A stretch of 64,000 bases of DNA, from assembly GCF_003852525.1 (NCBI RefSeq), contig NZ_QAJL01000002.1, forward strand, positions 668,462 through 732,461, given 5' to 3'. Shown here in pieces: positions 43,532 through 53,111 of this stretch. Origin of the DNA: Pedobacter sp. KBW06. Its GTDB lineage: Bacteria > Bacteroidota > Bacteroidia > Sphingobacteriales > Sphingobacteriaceae. The notes beneath the pieces were generated by a model. The model worked only from the letters and a program-made list of their open reading frames with translations, did no database searches and was not told the origin of the DNA. The first letter of the stretch is position 1. Each line of letters starts with the position of its first letter. The position numbers were made by a program, and so were the translations under genes.

Positions 43532-45010
43532 TTACCAGCTGCTTCCGGAACCAGCACCTCCCGAAGACCCTCCGCCCCAACTACCTGATGAACCGGAACT
43601 GCCGGAAGAACCTGAGCCATTGTCGCCGGAACTGCCATTACCCGACCCTATCGTAAAACTAAAGCTCCGTCTCCTGATCGGCTCAGATTTATTAAATTTA
43701 GCCTTACAAAACTGACATTCATATTCATTAAGACTAAGCCCTTCCTGTTTCGAAGTCGCCTTCTTTTCTGTTTTAGAACTCAGTCTCTTTCCCGTCATAT
43801 TCCCGCAGGAGCTACATTTCACAATCCCGGAATTCCCGTTCAGGTATTTAACCTTGAGCAGGTCATCGCAGTCCTCTGCGCGCCAGACATCATAAGAAAC
43901 TGCCCCCAGCCTATGCTCCATCCTTTCTGCCTCCGACAAGCCATTCTTTTCTTCCTCCCGAACCAGTTTCATATTTGACTGACATTTTTCCGAATAATAA
44001 GGCGCATAACGAAGCCGCCGCAGTTTAATTTTCAGCCTTATAAACTGAATCATCAACAGCGGCAATGGGAATAAAAAAGTATAGTAGATAAGGTCTTTCA
44101 TTTTTAACTTCAGCCCGTCGTAGCGCTCTGCCCGGCTCTTCTTATCATCTTTCATCGCATACATGATTTCGCCGGTAAAATAAACACTCATACAAATGCA
44201 CCAGCAGCCATAAAGAATTGCGATCATCACCCGGTAGTTAAGATAGACATTTGTAAACACGGCCAGTAACGTGACAATGAGTGCCGGGCCGAACAATAAG
44301 AAAATACCCCACCAGCAAGAGGTATTATGAAGTACGCGCTCACCTGCAGGCGAGCAGACATAAATGGTATAAATAGCGATATAAACGATGAGCACCAGGA
44401 AATCCTGAAACAAGACCCTGAGCGGATACACCGGCTTTTCTTCCGATAACGATCCATTACGCGATATCAGTTCTTCTTTTGATGCAGACAACCGGGCTGC
44501 CACTTTTTCGACTCCTGATAAAACGGCCCCATCATAATCTCCTGCTTTTAGTTTAGGGAGCATCTCCTGCTGTTGAATCCGAAAAGCGATCATATCCGGG
44601 AACACACCTTCCAAACCATAGCCTACCTCAAATTCAACCCTTCTCTGATCTTTAATCAGTAAGATCAACAAGCCATTATGTGTATCCTGGTCGCCAATTT
44701 TCCAGGTTCTGAACAACTTATTCGCAAAATCCTTTGGAAGGGCATTTCCAATTGAATTGACAAGAACAACTGCCACCTGAGCTTTCTTTTCCTTATCCAG
44801 TTTCGTAAGGATCTCATTGAGCCTGATTACCGTAGCCCCACTGATCATCTGATCTTCATTGCTCACATAGCCTTTTCCATAATCCTTTGGATTAAGAAGG
44901 CTATCAACAGATCGGTCAACACCATTACGCACAGATACTTCAGCCTTTAAAGGCTGGCAAAACCATAAGGTAACCAATAGAAAAAACTGAAAAACCGGGC
45001 TTCTGAACAT
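43532..45010 (-). CDS. TPM-domain membrane protein with zinc-ribbon and Gly/Ser-rich tail
   Basis: The 492-residue protein has a signal peptide. A TPM (TLP18.3/Psb32) domain follows (NPKDYGKGYVSNEDQMIS, VAVVLVNSIG, GLLILLIKDQRRVEFEVGYGLEGVFPD cited by its ends). Several transmembrane helices (~residues 200-320) lead to a cytoplasmic region with two CxxC pairs (KCSSCGN, CQFCKAKF). The last ~40 residues are Gly/Ser with Trp, a tail common in TPM proteins. The TPM fold has phosphatase activity in plants; bacterial roles are unclear. Confidence 0.87.
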   Translation of the reverse strand: MFRSPVFQFFLLVTLWFCQPLKAEVSVRNGVDRSVDSLLNPKDYGKGYVSNEDQMISGATVIRLNEILTKLDKEKKAQVAVVLVNSIGNALPKDFANKLFRTWKIGDQDTHNGLLILLIKDQRRVEFEVGYGLEGVFPDMIAFRIQQQEMLPKLKAGDYDGAVLSGVEKVAARLSASKEELISRNGSLSEEKPVYPLRVLFQDFLVLIVYIAIYTIYVCSPAGERVLHNTSCWWGIFLLFGPALIVTLLAVFTNVYLNYRVMIAILYGCWCICMSVYFTGEIMYAMKDDKKSRAERYDGLKLKMKDLIYYTFLFPLPLLMIQFIRLKIKLRRLRYAPYYSEKCQSNMKLVREEEKNGLSEAERMEHRLGAVSYDVWRAEDCDDLLKVKYLNGNSGIVKCSSCGNMTGKRLSSKTEKKATSKQEGLSLNEYECQFCKAKFNKSEPIRRRSFSFTIGSGNGSSGDNGSGSSGSSGSSGSWGGGSSGGAGSGSSW

Positions 45011-45240
45011 TAAAATTGGCTATATACGATTGGTTTTATACCAACCTCATTAAAAGAAATAAAATTTAACATGCGATATAAAAAATGCTTTCTGACCTAA
45101 CCAACAACCAAGCCAAACTACAATTCCGGTAAAAATCTTCCATGAAAATACATTTTCAGTCCTCCAGCTAAAATTATATAAATCATTTTCAGAATTCTAT
45201 AAGATCTTTTTTAAAGAGAACAGCATCTTTGTTTCCTGTT

Positions 45241-45651
45241 ATGAGAAGACTGTTCAGCCTGTTTCTTTGCATTTTGTTCCTGACCGTATCCACCGGATTT
45301 ACGGCCAGTGCTCATTTTTGCAATGGCATCAAACAGGAGATTCAGTTTTTTCCCGACGATCATCAAAATAAAGTATGTCCGGTTTGCGTGATTAAAACCA
45401 AACAGAAAACCAGGAAAGACAATTGCTGCAAACATGAAAAAGAGCAAATCAAACTCACAGAAAAAGTAGAGAAGATTTCACAGCAGCAAAGCCTGTTTAA
45501 GTTTTCCGGAGAAACCGTTCTTCATCAACACCCTCTTCCTGCTTTCGGCGGAAGCTCTGTTTCAACAGAACTTAAAGTTCCTTCATTTTATTTTTCTACT
45601 CCCAAAGAGCGGCCCCCGCTCTATGTATTACATTGCGTATACAGAATATAG
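45241..45651 (+). CDS. HYC_CC_PP-type small exported cysteine-rich protein
   Basis: The start at 45241 (MRRLFSLFLCILFL) gives a signal peptide; 136 residues. The family's three marks are visible: H25-F-C27 for HYC, CC in DNCCKHE, and PP in ERPPLYVLHC. There are also CPVC and a terminal Cys. The spaced cysteines and histidines suggest metal or redox chemistry in the periplasm. It heads the tolC-RND operon. I give the name from motif order. Function has not been settled. Confidence 0.75.
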   Translation: MRRLFSLFLCILFLTVSTGFTASAHFCNGIKQEIQFFPDDHQNKVCPVCVIKTKQKTRKDNCCKHEKEQIKLTEKVEKISQQQSLFKFSGETVLHQHPLPAFGGSSVSTELKVPSFYFSTPKERPPLYVLHCVYRI

Positions 45652-45673
45652 ACCATCCCCTTTTTGAAACCTG

Positions 45674-45691
45674 TAGTATGTTTCCATACTA
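45674..45691. promoter_or_regulatory. Inverted repeat before tolC, candidate operator
   Basis: TAGTATG-TTTC-CATACTA is a perfect 7+7 repeat between the HYC_CC_PP gene and the tolC-like gene. It has no T-run, so an operator or a processing site is more likely than a terminator. Confidence 0.5.
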
Positions 45692-45727
45692 AGTCGTCAT
45701 GATGGTTTAATTTCTAATTATTATACA

Positions 45728-47110
45728 ATGAATATCAGATTCATTGCGTTAGCGGCATTTTGTGGCTTATCGACGCTGTCGTATGCCCAAACTTTACAAC
45801 TGCCCGACGCATTACAACGTTCTATACAGAACTACGAAAAGATTAAAGCAAAAGAAGCCCTGGTCCTGGCTTCCCGCGAAAATATTACTTATCAGAAAAG
45901 TCAGCATTTACCAGATTTCAGCCTGTTGGCACAACAGAGCTATGGGACCATCAATGCCCAGAACGGGCCGATGTATGCTTATGGGGGATTAGGTAGTGCC
46001 GCCAGCTCTATGCCACTTGCAGAACAGAACTGGAATGCCGCTTTTGGTTCCCTTTACCTGGCCAACATCAACTGGAACCTCTTTACTTTTGGCCGGATAA
46101 AAAACCAGGTTCAGATCGCAAGGACAGATGAAAAAGTAGCCATTGCAGATCTGGAGCAGGAAAAGTTTCAGCACCAGGTAAAAGTTGGCGCCGCTTATCT
46201 CAACCTGCTGGCCAGTCAGCGGATCAAATATGTACAAGAGAAAAATCTGGATCGCGCTCAGGTATTCATGACCACCACGGTAAGCCGTGCAGCAAGCGGA
46301 CTGATTCCGGGAGTAGACGCATCTCTTGCCAGGGCAGAAGTTTCCAACGCCCAATCTGCAAGGATTAAGGCCTATGATATGGAGCTGGAATACGCCAAAT
46401 CGCTTTCCGTACTGCTTGGTGAACAGTACCAAAGCTTTTCCCTGGATTCTGTTTTTACGCGTACAACCCCGCAACTGACAGACAAGAATCCCTCAGTAAA
46501 GCAACACCCGATCTTGTTATGGCAAAAAAGTAAAGTAGAAAGCAGTGAACAGGCAGAAAAGCTTCATCGCTCGAACAAACTTCCCTCTTTATCTGCTTTT
46601 GGTGTACTTCAGGGACGCGGTTCAGGGTTTGAATGGAATTATGTACAAGACAACAGTGCCTATTCCAGGTCTTACGGAAAAGGAGCAGGAATAGACCGTG
46701 GCAATTACCTCACGGGATTGACCCTGAGCTGGAACCTGACCAATCTTTATCGGTTCTCCGCAAAGACAAGGGAACAAAAATACAGGACACAATCCCTTCA
46801 AAATGAGTATCAGCTCATCAATGAGGATTTATCTGCACAAACACAACTCGCCAATGCCAAATTAAAAAATGCAATAGAGAATTTTGAAGAGACGAAAATC
46901 CAGATTAAAGCCGCATCCGATGCCTACCGTCAGAACATGGCTTTATACCGGAATGGATTGACCACCATTGTAGACCTGACCCAATCCCTCTATGCACTGA
47001 ACCGGGCGGAGATTGACTTTGAAATTGCCCGGAACAACATCTGGCAAGCCCTGCTCATCAAATCTGCCGCAATGGGGGAATTGTCTATTTTATTAAATGC
47101 CATCCAATAA
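45728..47110 (+). CDS. TolC-family outer-membrane efflux protein
   Basis: The 460-residue protein has a signal peptide ending SYAQ and the TolC repeat: LQLPDALQRSIQNYEKIKAKEALVLAS, the middle AGLIPGVDASLARAEVSNAQ-type helix, and a second repeat ending GLTTIVDLTQSLYALNRAEIDFEIARNNIW. These form the alpha-barrel that bridges the periplasm. Order tolC-RND-adaptor is typical of Bacteroidota efflux operons. The ends of the long motifs are cited; the match is clear. Confidence 0.93.
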   Translation: MNIRFIALAAFCGLSTLSYAQTLQLPDALQRSIQNYEKIKAKEALVLASRENITYQKSQHLPDFSLLAQQSYGTINAQNGPMYAYGGLGSAASSMPLAEQNWNAAFGSLYLANINWNLFTFGRIKNQVQIARTDEKVAIADLEQEKFQHQVKVGAAYLNLLASQRIKYVQEKNLDRAQVFMTTTVSRAASGLIPGVDASLARAEVSNAQSARIKAYDMELEYAKSLSVLLGEQYQSFSLDSVFTRTTPQLTDKNPSVKQHPILLWQKSKVESSEQAEKLHRSNKLPSLSAFGVLQGRGSGFEWNYVQDNSAYSRSYGKGAGIDRGNYLTGLTLSWNLTNLYRFSAKTREQKYRTQSLQNEYQLINEDLSAQTQLANAKLKNAIENFEETKIQIKAASDAYRQNMALYRNGLTTIVDLTQSLYALNRAEIDFEIARNNIWQALLIKSAAMGELSILLNAIQ

Positions 47111-47122
47111 TCCCGAACAAAC

Positions 47123-50100
47123 ATGAATTTAATACGCTTAGCACTGCGCAAGCCCATTTCCATTATGGTGATGGTACTCGGGCTTTTGTTCTTCGGGATC
47201 AAAGCCTCTAAGGATATCAAGATTGATATTCTTCCGGAAATGAACCTTCCTGTGGTCTATATTGCCCATTCCTTCAATGGCTATACACCGCAGCAGATGG
47301 AAGGTTATTTCACCAAGATGTATGTGAACATGATGCTCTTTACCAGTGGCATCAAAAGTATAGAAACTAAAAATACACAGGGGCTCACCCTGATGAAACT
47401 CAACTTTTATGAAGGAATAGACATGGGCCAGGCCATCGCAGAGATCAGCGCCTTGTCCAACCGTTCGCAGGTATTCTTACCTCCGGGTGCACCTCCACCC
47501 TTCATTATCCGTTTCGATGCTTCTTCACAGCCCGTGGGCCAGCTCGTTTTCAGGAGTGAGACCAAGACCAATAATGAGTTACAGGATATCGCCAACTTTA
47601 CCGCGCGCCCCTTCCTGATTGCCATTCCCGGACTCACCACAGCTCCTCCTTTCGGCGGAAGTCCGAGAACTGTCGAGATCAATATTGACCCCAATAAATT
47701 ACGGACCCACCAGCTTTCTCCGGACCAGATCGTAGAAGCAATCAGCCGCAATAACATCACGGCCCCATCGGGAAATGTTTATATCAATGACATCAACTAC
47801 CTGACGCCAACAAATAACACCATTAAAGCGGTAGAAGATTTCGGCAATATCCCAATCTTTAAAGGCAAGGTCGACAACGTCTATATCCGAGATGTGGCAA
47901 CCGTAAAAGACGGTGCAGACATTACCACAGGTTACGCCCTGATCAATGGCAAGCGTTCTGTATACATCAATATTGCAAAATCCGGAAACGCTTCTACCTG
48001 GGATGTCGTGAGCAACCTGAAAAAGGCCATTCCAAATATCCAGAATAACCTGCCCGGCGACATCAGGATTTCGTATGAATTTGACCAGTCGGTGTATGTG
48101 ATCAATGCCGTAAAAAGTTTAATTGTAGAGGGCGCATTAGGTGCCATATTGACCGGATTGATGGTCTTATTGTTCCTCGGCGATCGCCGTTGTGCCATCA
48201 TTGTGATATTGACCATCCCGATTTCCATTATTTCCGGTGTTCTCTTCCTCAAGCTCTTCGGACAAAGCATTAACATCATGTCCCTGTCCGGACTGGCCCT
48301 GGCCATCGGAATCCTGGTAGATGAAAGTACAGTAACGATAGAAAATATCCACCAGCATCTGGCCATGGGAAAACCGAAATCACTGGCCATCTGGGATGCC
48401 TGTAAGGAGATTGCCTTCCCGAAACTGTTGATCCTGTTGTGTATCCTTGCCGTATTTGCACCGGCCTTTATCATGACCGGAATTCCGGGAGCCTTGTTTA
48501 TGCCATTGGCCCTCGCCATCGGCTTCTCCATGATCTTCTCCTTCCTGCTATCGCAAACCTTCGTTCCGATTCTATGTAACTGGCTGATCAAACCACTTTC
48601 GGCAGAAGAACACAGTAAAGAAGGCCGTTTTGATCGTTTCCGAAACCGCTTTATTGCCTTTCTGGAAAGCCTGCTCCCTAAACGAAAACCCGTGATTATC
48701 ATCAGCTTTCTGGCAATTGGGGCCCTGATTTACCTGATGTTCAGCATCACCGGAACAGACGTACTGCCTGCTGTAAATTCCAGTCAGTTTCAGGTACGGG
48801 TAAAAGCACCGGAAGGTACGCGGATCGAGAAAACCGAGCAAAAGATCAAACAGATGCTGCGTGAACTGGAAACCATTATCGGAAAAGAGCATATCGCAAT
48901 ATCCTCGGTATTTATCGGACAACATCCTTCCTCTTTTGCTGTAAGTCCTATTTATTTATACAACGCAGGGCCGCATGAAGCACTTATGCAGGTAGCATTA
49001 AAGGATTATTCCGGAAACACAAATGAATTAAAAGACCAGATCCGGGCACACATGAAAAAGAAAATGCCGGAACTGCAGCTTTCTTTTGAGCCGATCGAGC
49101 TGACCGAAAAAATTCTGAGCCAGGGTACCAATACGCCGATTGAAGTGCGTTTCTCAGGAATGATGAAAAAGAGAAATGTCATGTATGCCAATAAGCTCCT
49201 GGCAAAACTAAAGGAGATCGATTACCTGAGAGATCAGCAGATCCCTCAATCCTTAAACTATCCGGCCATGGCGATCAATATAGACCGCGTTCGTGCGGCA
49301 CAGCTGGGAATTGATGCACAGGATATCGCCCGTTCGCTGATTGCTTCCACTGCATCTTCCCGGTATACCAGCAAGAACATGTGGGTAGAAGGAATGATGG
49401 GAATTGCCTACGACGTACAGGTCCAGACTCCTCAAAATGTACTGAACAGTAAAGATGAGCTGGCAAATATCCCTCTATCCAAAAATTCTGACCGTCCGGT
49501 ACTGGGAGATGTGGCGACCATTATGCCAACCACCGCCCTTGGTGAAAGCTATAACCTGGGGACAATGGCCTATACTACGGTTACCGCCAATCTGCACAAT
49601 CAGGATCTTGGCAGGGCACAGAAGGATGTCAACGCGGCGATCGCTTCCTTAGGAGAAATCCCGAAAGGGCTGAACATTTCTGTCGCAGGAATGTCCCCGG
49701 TACTGGACGAAACAATGGAAAGCCTGATCAATGGTTTATTGATCGCTGTACTCGTGATCTTCCTGATGCTGACGGCAAATTTCCAATCTTTCAAAGTCTC
49801 TTTCGTGGTCCTGACTACCGTTCCTTTTGTGGTACTGGGATCCCTGGTTCTCCTTAAAATAACAGGTTCTACACTCAACCTGCAATCTTATATGGGCATC
49901 ATAATGTCCGTTGGGGTCTCTATTGCCAACGCCGTATTGCTGATCAGCAATGCGGAAACCCTAAGGTTACAAAATGGAGATGCTTTTGCTTCGGCGATGA
50001 AAGCGGCCTCCCTCAGGATCCGTCCAATCATCATGACCTCCATGGCGATGATGGCAGGAATGCTGCCAATGGCGATCGGACATGGCGAAGGTGGTGATCA

Positions 50101-50272
50101 GGTATCGCCGTTAGGCCGTGCAGTGATCGGAGGCTTATTTGCCTCTACCTTCTCTGTGCTTATCTTATTACCTCTGGTATTTGCCTGGGTACAGGGAAAA
50201 ACGAGCACCATCTCCCCTTCCCTTGATCCGGAAGATGAGAACAGCGTCCATTTTATTAAACCAAACCATTAA
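47123..50272 (+). CDS. RND efflux transporter permease
   Basis: The 1049-residue inner-membrane pump has twelve helices and two large periplasmic loops. The opening NLIRLALRKPISIMVMVLGL and the TM4 proton-relay segment GILVDESTVTIENIHQHL (D400-E401, where drug pumps have Asp-Asp) mark the class. The DFG-type metal (CzcA/CusA) signature is absent. The second half has MGIIMSVGVSIANAVLLIS. It exports a periplasmic or membrane substrate by proton antiport. It stands 12 bp after tolC and 5 bp before the adaptor. Confidence 0.94.
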   Translation: MNLIRLALRKPISIMVMVLGLLFFGIKASKDIKIDILPEMNLPVVYIAHSFNGYTPQQMEGYFTKMYVNMMLFTSGIKSIETKNTQGLTLMKLNFYEGIDMGQAIAEISALSNRSQVFLPPGAPPPFIIRFDASSQPVGQLVFRSETKTNNELQDIANFTARPFLIAIPGLTTAPPFGGSPRTVEINIDPNKLRTHQLSPDQIVEAISRNNITAPSGNVYINDINYLTPTNNTIKAVEDFGNIPIFKGKVDNVYIRDVATVKDGADITTGYALINGKRSVYINIAKSGNASTWDVVSNLKKAIPNIQNNLPGDIRISYEFDQSVYVINAVKSLIVEGALGAILTGLMVLLFLGDRRCAIIVILTIPISIISGVLFLKLFGQSINIMSLSGLALAIGILVDESTVTIENIHQHLAMGKPKSLAIWDACKEIAFPKLLILLCILAVFAPAFIMTGIPGALFMPLALAIGFSMIFSFLLSQTFVPILCNWLIKPLSAEEHSKEGRFDRFRNRFIAFLESLLPKRKPVIIISFLAIGALIYLMFSITGTDVLPAVNSSQFQVRVKAPEGTRIEKTEQKIKQMLRELETIIGKEHIAISSVFIGQHPSSFAVSPIYLYNAGPHEALMQVALKDYSGNTNELKDQIRAHMKKKMPELQLSFEPIELTEKILSQGTNTPIEVRFSGMMKKRNVMYANKLLAKLKEIDYLRDQQIPQSLNYPAMAINIDRVRAAQLGIDAQDIARSLIASTASSRYTSKNMWVEGMMGIAYDVQVQTPQNVLNSKDELANIPLSKNSDRPVLGDVATIMPTTALGESYNLGTMAYTTVTANLHNQDLGRAQKDVNAAIASLGEIPKGLNISVAGMSPVLDETMESLINGLLIAVLVIFLMLTANFQSFKVSFVVLTTVPFVVLGSLVLLKITGSTLNLQSYMGIIMSVGVSIANAVLLISNAETLRLQNGDAFASAMKAASLRIRPIIMTSMAMMAGMLPMAIGHGEGGDQVSPLGRAVIGGLFASTFSVLILLPLVFAWVQGKTSTISPSLDPEDENSVHFIKPNH

Positions 50273-50277
50273 GAAAA

Positions 50278-51366
50278 ATGAAAAGATTAACTTATATCCT
50301 TGCAGGATTGGCGCTGACTTTCAGTGCCTGCAATAATGAAAAGAAAGAAACCGCAAAGACTGCGGCAATGCCGATGATGCCAGGCTTTGAGACGGTTTCC
50401 ATCCAGAAAAGTAACCCCAGGGTATCGCTGAAGCTGGCAGGAGAACTCCTCGCAGATCAGGAGACGGAATTGTATGCCAAGGTACACAGCTACGTACAGC
50501 AGATCAATGTAGACATTGGCTCAAAAGTAAGCGCGGGCCAGGTGCTGATGGTACTGGAAGCTCCGGAGATTCTCGCCCAACTTGCCACAGCAAAATCCAA
50601 ACTCCATGCACAGGAAGCCATTTACATTGCCACTAAAGCAAATTACGACCGGATGTTTGATGCAGATAAAACCGAAGGGGCCATCTCCAAAGATGCCCTG
50701 GACCAGATTACTGCAAAAAAACAAGCCGATGAAGCAACGGTAAATGCCGCAAGGTCTGTTTACAATGAGCTAAAGGCCATGAACAATTACCTGGTCATCC
50801 GTGCTCCTTTTAGCGGCACCGTGACCGACAGAAGTGTAGATCTGGGGGCTTATGTTGGTCCTATGGGCAAAGCTGCCGATAAGCCCTTGCTTGTCATACA
50901 GAACAACCATAAACTTCGCCTGTCTTTATCCGTTCCTGAATCAAGTACTCCTTACCTGAATGTAGGAGATACGATCCGGTTTAGGGTAAAATCTGTACCG
51001 CAAAAGATGTATGCAGCGAGAATCTCCCGTAAATCGGGTGCCCTTGACCTGAAATTACGGTCTGAAAAGATTGAAGCAGATTTCATGAATACAGGCCAGG
51101 ACCTGAAGCCATTAATGGTTGCAGAGACAAACATCCCTTTACAAGCCGGACAAGCCACTTTCTTTATCCCGAAAACAGCATTAGTAGATGCGAATCTGGG
51201 CATCTATGTGATCCGTGTTGAAAACGGAAAGACAAAGAACATCCCTGTTAGTAAAGGACGCATGATGCCCGACAAAGTAGAGGTATTCGGCGAACTCAGC
51301 GAGGGCGACCAAATCCTGCTAAAAGCAACTGAAGAAATCGAAGAAGGAACATCCATAAAAAAATAG
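50278..51366 (+). CDS. RND efflux periplasmic adaptor lipoprotein
   Basis: The 362-residue membrane-fusion protein has a lipobox (LALTFSACNNEKK). Lipoyl halves AKVHSYVQQINVDIGSKVSAGQ and APFSGTVTDRSVDLGAYVGP enclose a hairpin helix with many Ala, Lys and Glu. Beta-barrel and proximal domains follow (TALVDANLGIYVIRVENGK). It joins the RND pump to the TolC channel. There are no His/Met-rich N-terminal metal motifs except MPMMPG. Confidence 0.92.
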   Translation: MKRLTYILAGLALTFSACNNEKKETAKTAAMPMMPGFETVSIQKSNPRVSLKLAGELLADQETELYAKVHSYVQQINVDIGSKVSAGQVLMVLEAPEILAQLATAKSKLHAQEAIYIATKANYDRMFDADKTEGAISKDALDQITAKKQADEATVNAARSVYNELKAMNNYLVIRAPFSGTVTDRSVDLGAYVGPMGKAADKPLLVIQNNHKLRLSLSVPESSTPYLNVGDTIRFRVKSVPQKMYAARISRKSGALDLKLRSEKIEADFMNTGQDLKPLMVAETNIPLQAGQATFFIPKTALVDANLGIYVIRVENGKTKNIPVSKGRMMPDKVEVFGELSEGDQILLKATEEIEEGTSIKK

Positions 51367-51371
51367 AAATT

Positions 51372-51821
51372 ATGAACACATTTAATCAATTATGCTGTAC
51401 CCTGGCCTTATCCAGCGTACTTTTTGCCGCCTGTAATTCCACCGCTCAACCGGTAAATACCACAACAAATAAAGAAGCCGTCAGCACAAAAGCAGCAATA
51501 CCGGTGGCTCCTGCAGCCCTTACCAGGGGACCTGAAAAAGGAAGCCGGGTGCCCAACAGTGAGGTCTGCATGGTAAATGATGCCTATATGGGGAAAAAAC
51601 AAATTGAAGTTCCCTACAAAGGGGATATGTTTTATGGCTGCTGCGAGATGTGCGTAGAGCGTATTCCAAAGGATGAAACAGTCAGGATCGCAACCGATCC
51701 CCAAACTGGAGAAAAGGTAAGTAAGGCAACCGCCTATATCGTCCTGCTCAGTGAAGAGGGCAGTGTAGCCTATTTTGCCAATGAGAAAAACTACAAAGAT
51801 TTTGTAGCCAGTCATCAATAA
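51372..51821 (+). CDS. TRASH-like cysteine-containing lipoprotein of the efflux operon
   Basis: The 149-residue precursor has a lipobox (LSSVLFAACNST), an Ala/Pro/Thr linker and a small domain with VCMVNDAYMGKKQIEVPYKG and MFYGCCEMCVERI. The Cys pattern C...GCCxxC resembles TRASH/YHS-type heavy-metal-binding domains. It lies 5 bp after the adaptor gene and should be co-expressed. With the HYC_CC_PP protein it suggests the operon handles a metal ion. The link is inference. Confidence 0.7.
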   Translation: MNTFNQLCCTLALSSVLFAACNSTAQPVNTTTNKEAVSTKAAIPVAPAALTRGPEKGSRVPNSEVCMVNDAYMGKKQIEVPYKGDMFYGCCEMCVERIPKDETVRIATDPQTGEKVSKATAYIVLLSEEGSVAYFANEKNYKDFVASHQ

Positions 51822-51851
51822 AAGCGGAATAAGAGGATTTCTTGATTCCCT

Positions 51852-51892
51852 GCCAGACAGGTACAGCTGATCCTGTACTTGTCTGGCTTTTT
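51852..51892 (+). terminator. Terminator of the efflux operon
   Basis: A 15-bp stem, GCCAGACAGGTACAG with CTGTACTTGTCTGGC (one G-T pair), and a six-base loop are followed by TTTTT. Confidence 0.92.
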
Positions 51893-51935
51893 AATTTCAT
51901 TTCGGAACGGCAATCAAATGATGAAGGAATCGAGG

Positions 51936-52895
51936 TCAATTCCGCTCTCCGGAGATTTCTTTGATCAAAGCATCACACTCCTGAAAAGCCTGATAAATAT
52001 ATTTATTCCGGTGTTTCTCTCCCTGCCCGCTAAATGAAACCGACTTACGCATCAGGCTTTGCATCCATGCTTTGGTTTGCAGGCAATAATTAGGATCTTC
52101 TGTTTTCAAAAAGTTAAAGGTATTGAAGCGGTTGAAACAGATTTTAGTCCCGTTCATTTCTGCGAGATAGGCAATGGTGCCTAAAACATCACAATTGTAC
52201 CAGTTAAAAGTATGCGCTGTATCTATGGTCTTTTTACTGCTCATGGCATACATGTTCATATCCGTAAGACAATAGCGCAATTGTACCACCAGCTCCTCCG
52301 CTAAAGCATGATCACTGATATACCCCGCTTCATAAGCATACCTGATCTGTTCTAAACTTCCATGAATGCTGTTCTTGGCCCAGATTTCCGTACTCGGGAT
52401 TTCCAGATAAATGCGGCTTAATTCCTGAGCTATCGCCGTAATGTTTTCCGTAACAAATGACCGTTCAAACTTCTGGGGAGTACTGCTCAGGCTCTCGAAC
52501 CAGAAGAACAGTTTAAAGGCCGTAAGCTCCGGGTACTTAAAAAGGTGGAACAGGGGAATATCATCTGTCACGATCGTCAGGTGTTTTTCTTTACAGGCAT
52601 GGATCAGCTTGAGGTTGGTCAACAGGTCAAGAAGGTAATCTTCCATGTTTGGCTCCCCGCCTTCAATTTTAGGGTAGCTGAAAGTTACTGTGGGCGTTTC
52701 GTCAGGCTGATATACAATCGGTACTTTAAAAGCATCTGCCAATTTCACCATTTGCTGGAGGGTAAGTGCGCTCTTATTCCTGATCTTTTTATACGCTTCA
52801 TTTAAACTGATGTTTAAGCAGTCGGCGATGCTTTGGGCGGGATTCTGATAGGCTGGCAAAGTCAGCTTCAGGCGGTCAATAAAATTCTGTTGCAT
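51936..52895 (-). CDS. Helix-turn-helix regulator-like protein with large unknown C-terminal domain
   Basis: The 319-residue protein begins with a Cro/C1-type helix-turn-helix (AQSIADCLNISLNEAYKKI, SALTLQQMVKLADAFKV). The remaining ~250 residues are helical and Trp/Tyr-rich and I do not recognise them (LELKL-type region, IYLEIPSTEIWAKN, QVQLRYCLTDMNMYAMS-like). There is no membrane segment. It is divergent from the small OM-protein gene, and three AAGATTATT repeats lie between them. Probable transcriptional regulator with a ligand domain. Confidence 0.6.
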   Translation of the reverse strand: MQQNFIDRLKLTLPAYQNPAQSIADCLNISLNEAYKKIRNKSALTLQQMVKLADAFKVPIVYQPDETPTVTFSYPKIEGGEPNMEDYLLDLLTNLKLIHACKEKHLTIVTDDIPLFHLFKYPELTAFKLFFWFESLSSTPQKFERSFVTENITAIAQELSRIYLEIPSTEIWAKNSIHGSLEQIRYAYEAGYISDHALAEELVVQLRYCLTDMNMYAMSSKKTIDTAHTFNWYNCDVLGTIAYLAEMNGTKICFNRFNTFNFLKTEDPNYCLQTKAWMQSLMRKSVSFSGQGEKHRNKYIYQAFQECDALIKEISGERN

Positions 52896-52906
52896 ATTTG
52901 ATCATC

Positions 52907-53034
52907 AAAGATTATTATTTAGCGAGATTGACCAGACAATTATTAGCTTTTCAAGCCAACTTCATACTTTAAGATTATTTATCAGGTGAAACATCTCTTT
53001 ATCTAAGGTAACAATTAATCTTAAAGATTATTAA
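52907..53034. promoter_or_regulatory. Divergent regulatory region with three AAGATTATT repeats
   Basis: AAGATTATT occurs at 52908, 52971 and 53024. The last is part of a palindrome TAATCTT-A-AAGATTA (53016-53030). The copies are spaced 63 and 53 bp apart, on the same strand, between the regulator gene and the gene at 53112. Confidence 0.6.
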
Positions 53035-53082
53035 CTGAGCCACAGCACTCTTTTAAGAATAATCCGCCCTTTCTTTTGATGC

Positions 53083-53090
53083 TACATTTG
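53083..53090 (+). promoter_or_regulatory. -7 box for the small OM-protein gene
   Basis: TACATTTG fits TAnnTTTG and stands 21 bp before the ATG at 53112. No TTG is seen at -33, in keeping with activator control from the repeats upstream. Confidence 0.5.
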
Positions 53091-53111
53091 AGTTCACTAA
53101 ACACGAATCAA

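Noticed and set aside
43532..43660. Gly/Ser-rich repeat tract as a tandem DNA repeat
   Set aside because: It is the low-complexity tail common to TPM proteins; the DNA is not a strict repeat.
47932..48702. 256-codon minus-strand reading frame inside the RND pump gene
   Set aside because: The opposite frame encodes a full RND permease; the antisense product is a composition effect of coding on the other strand.
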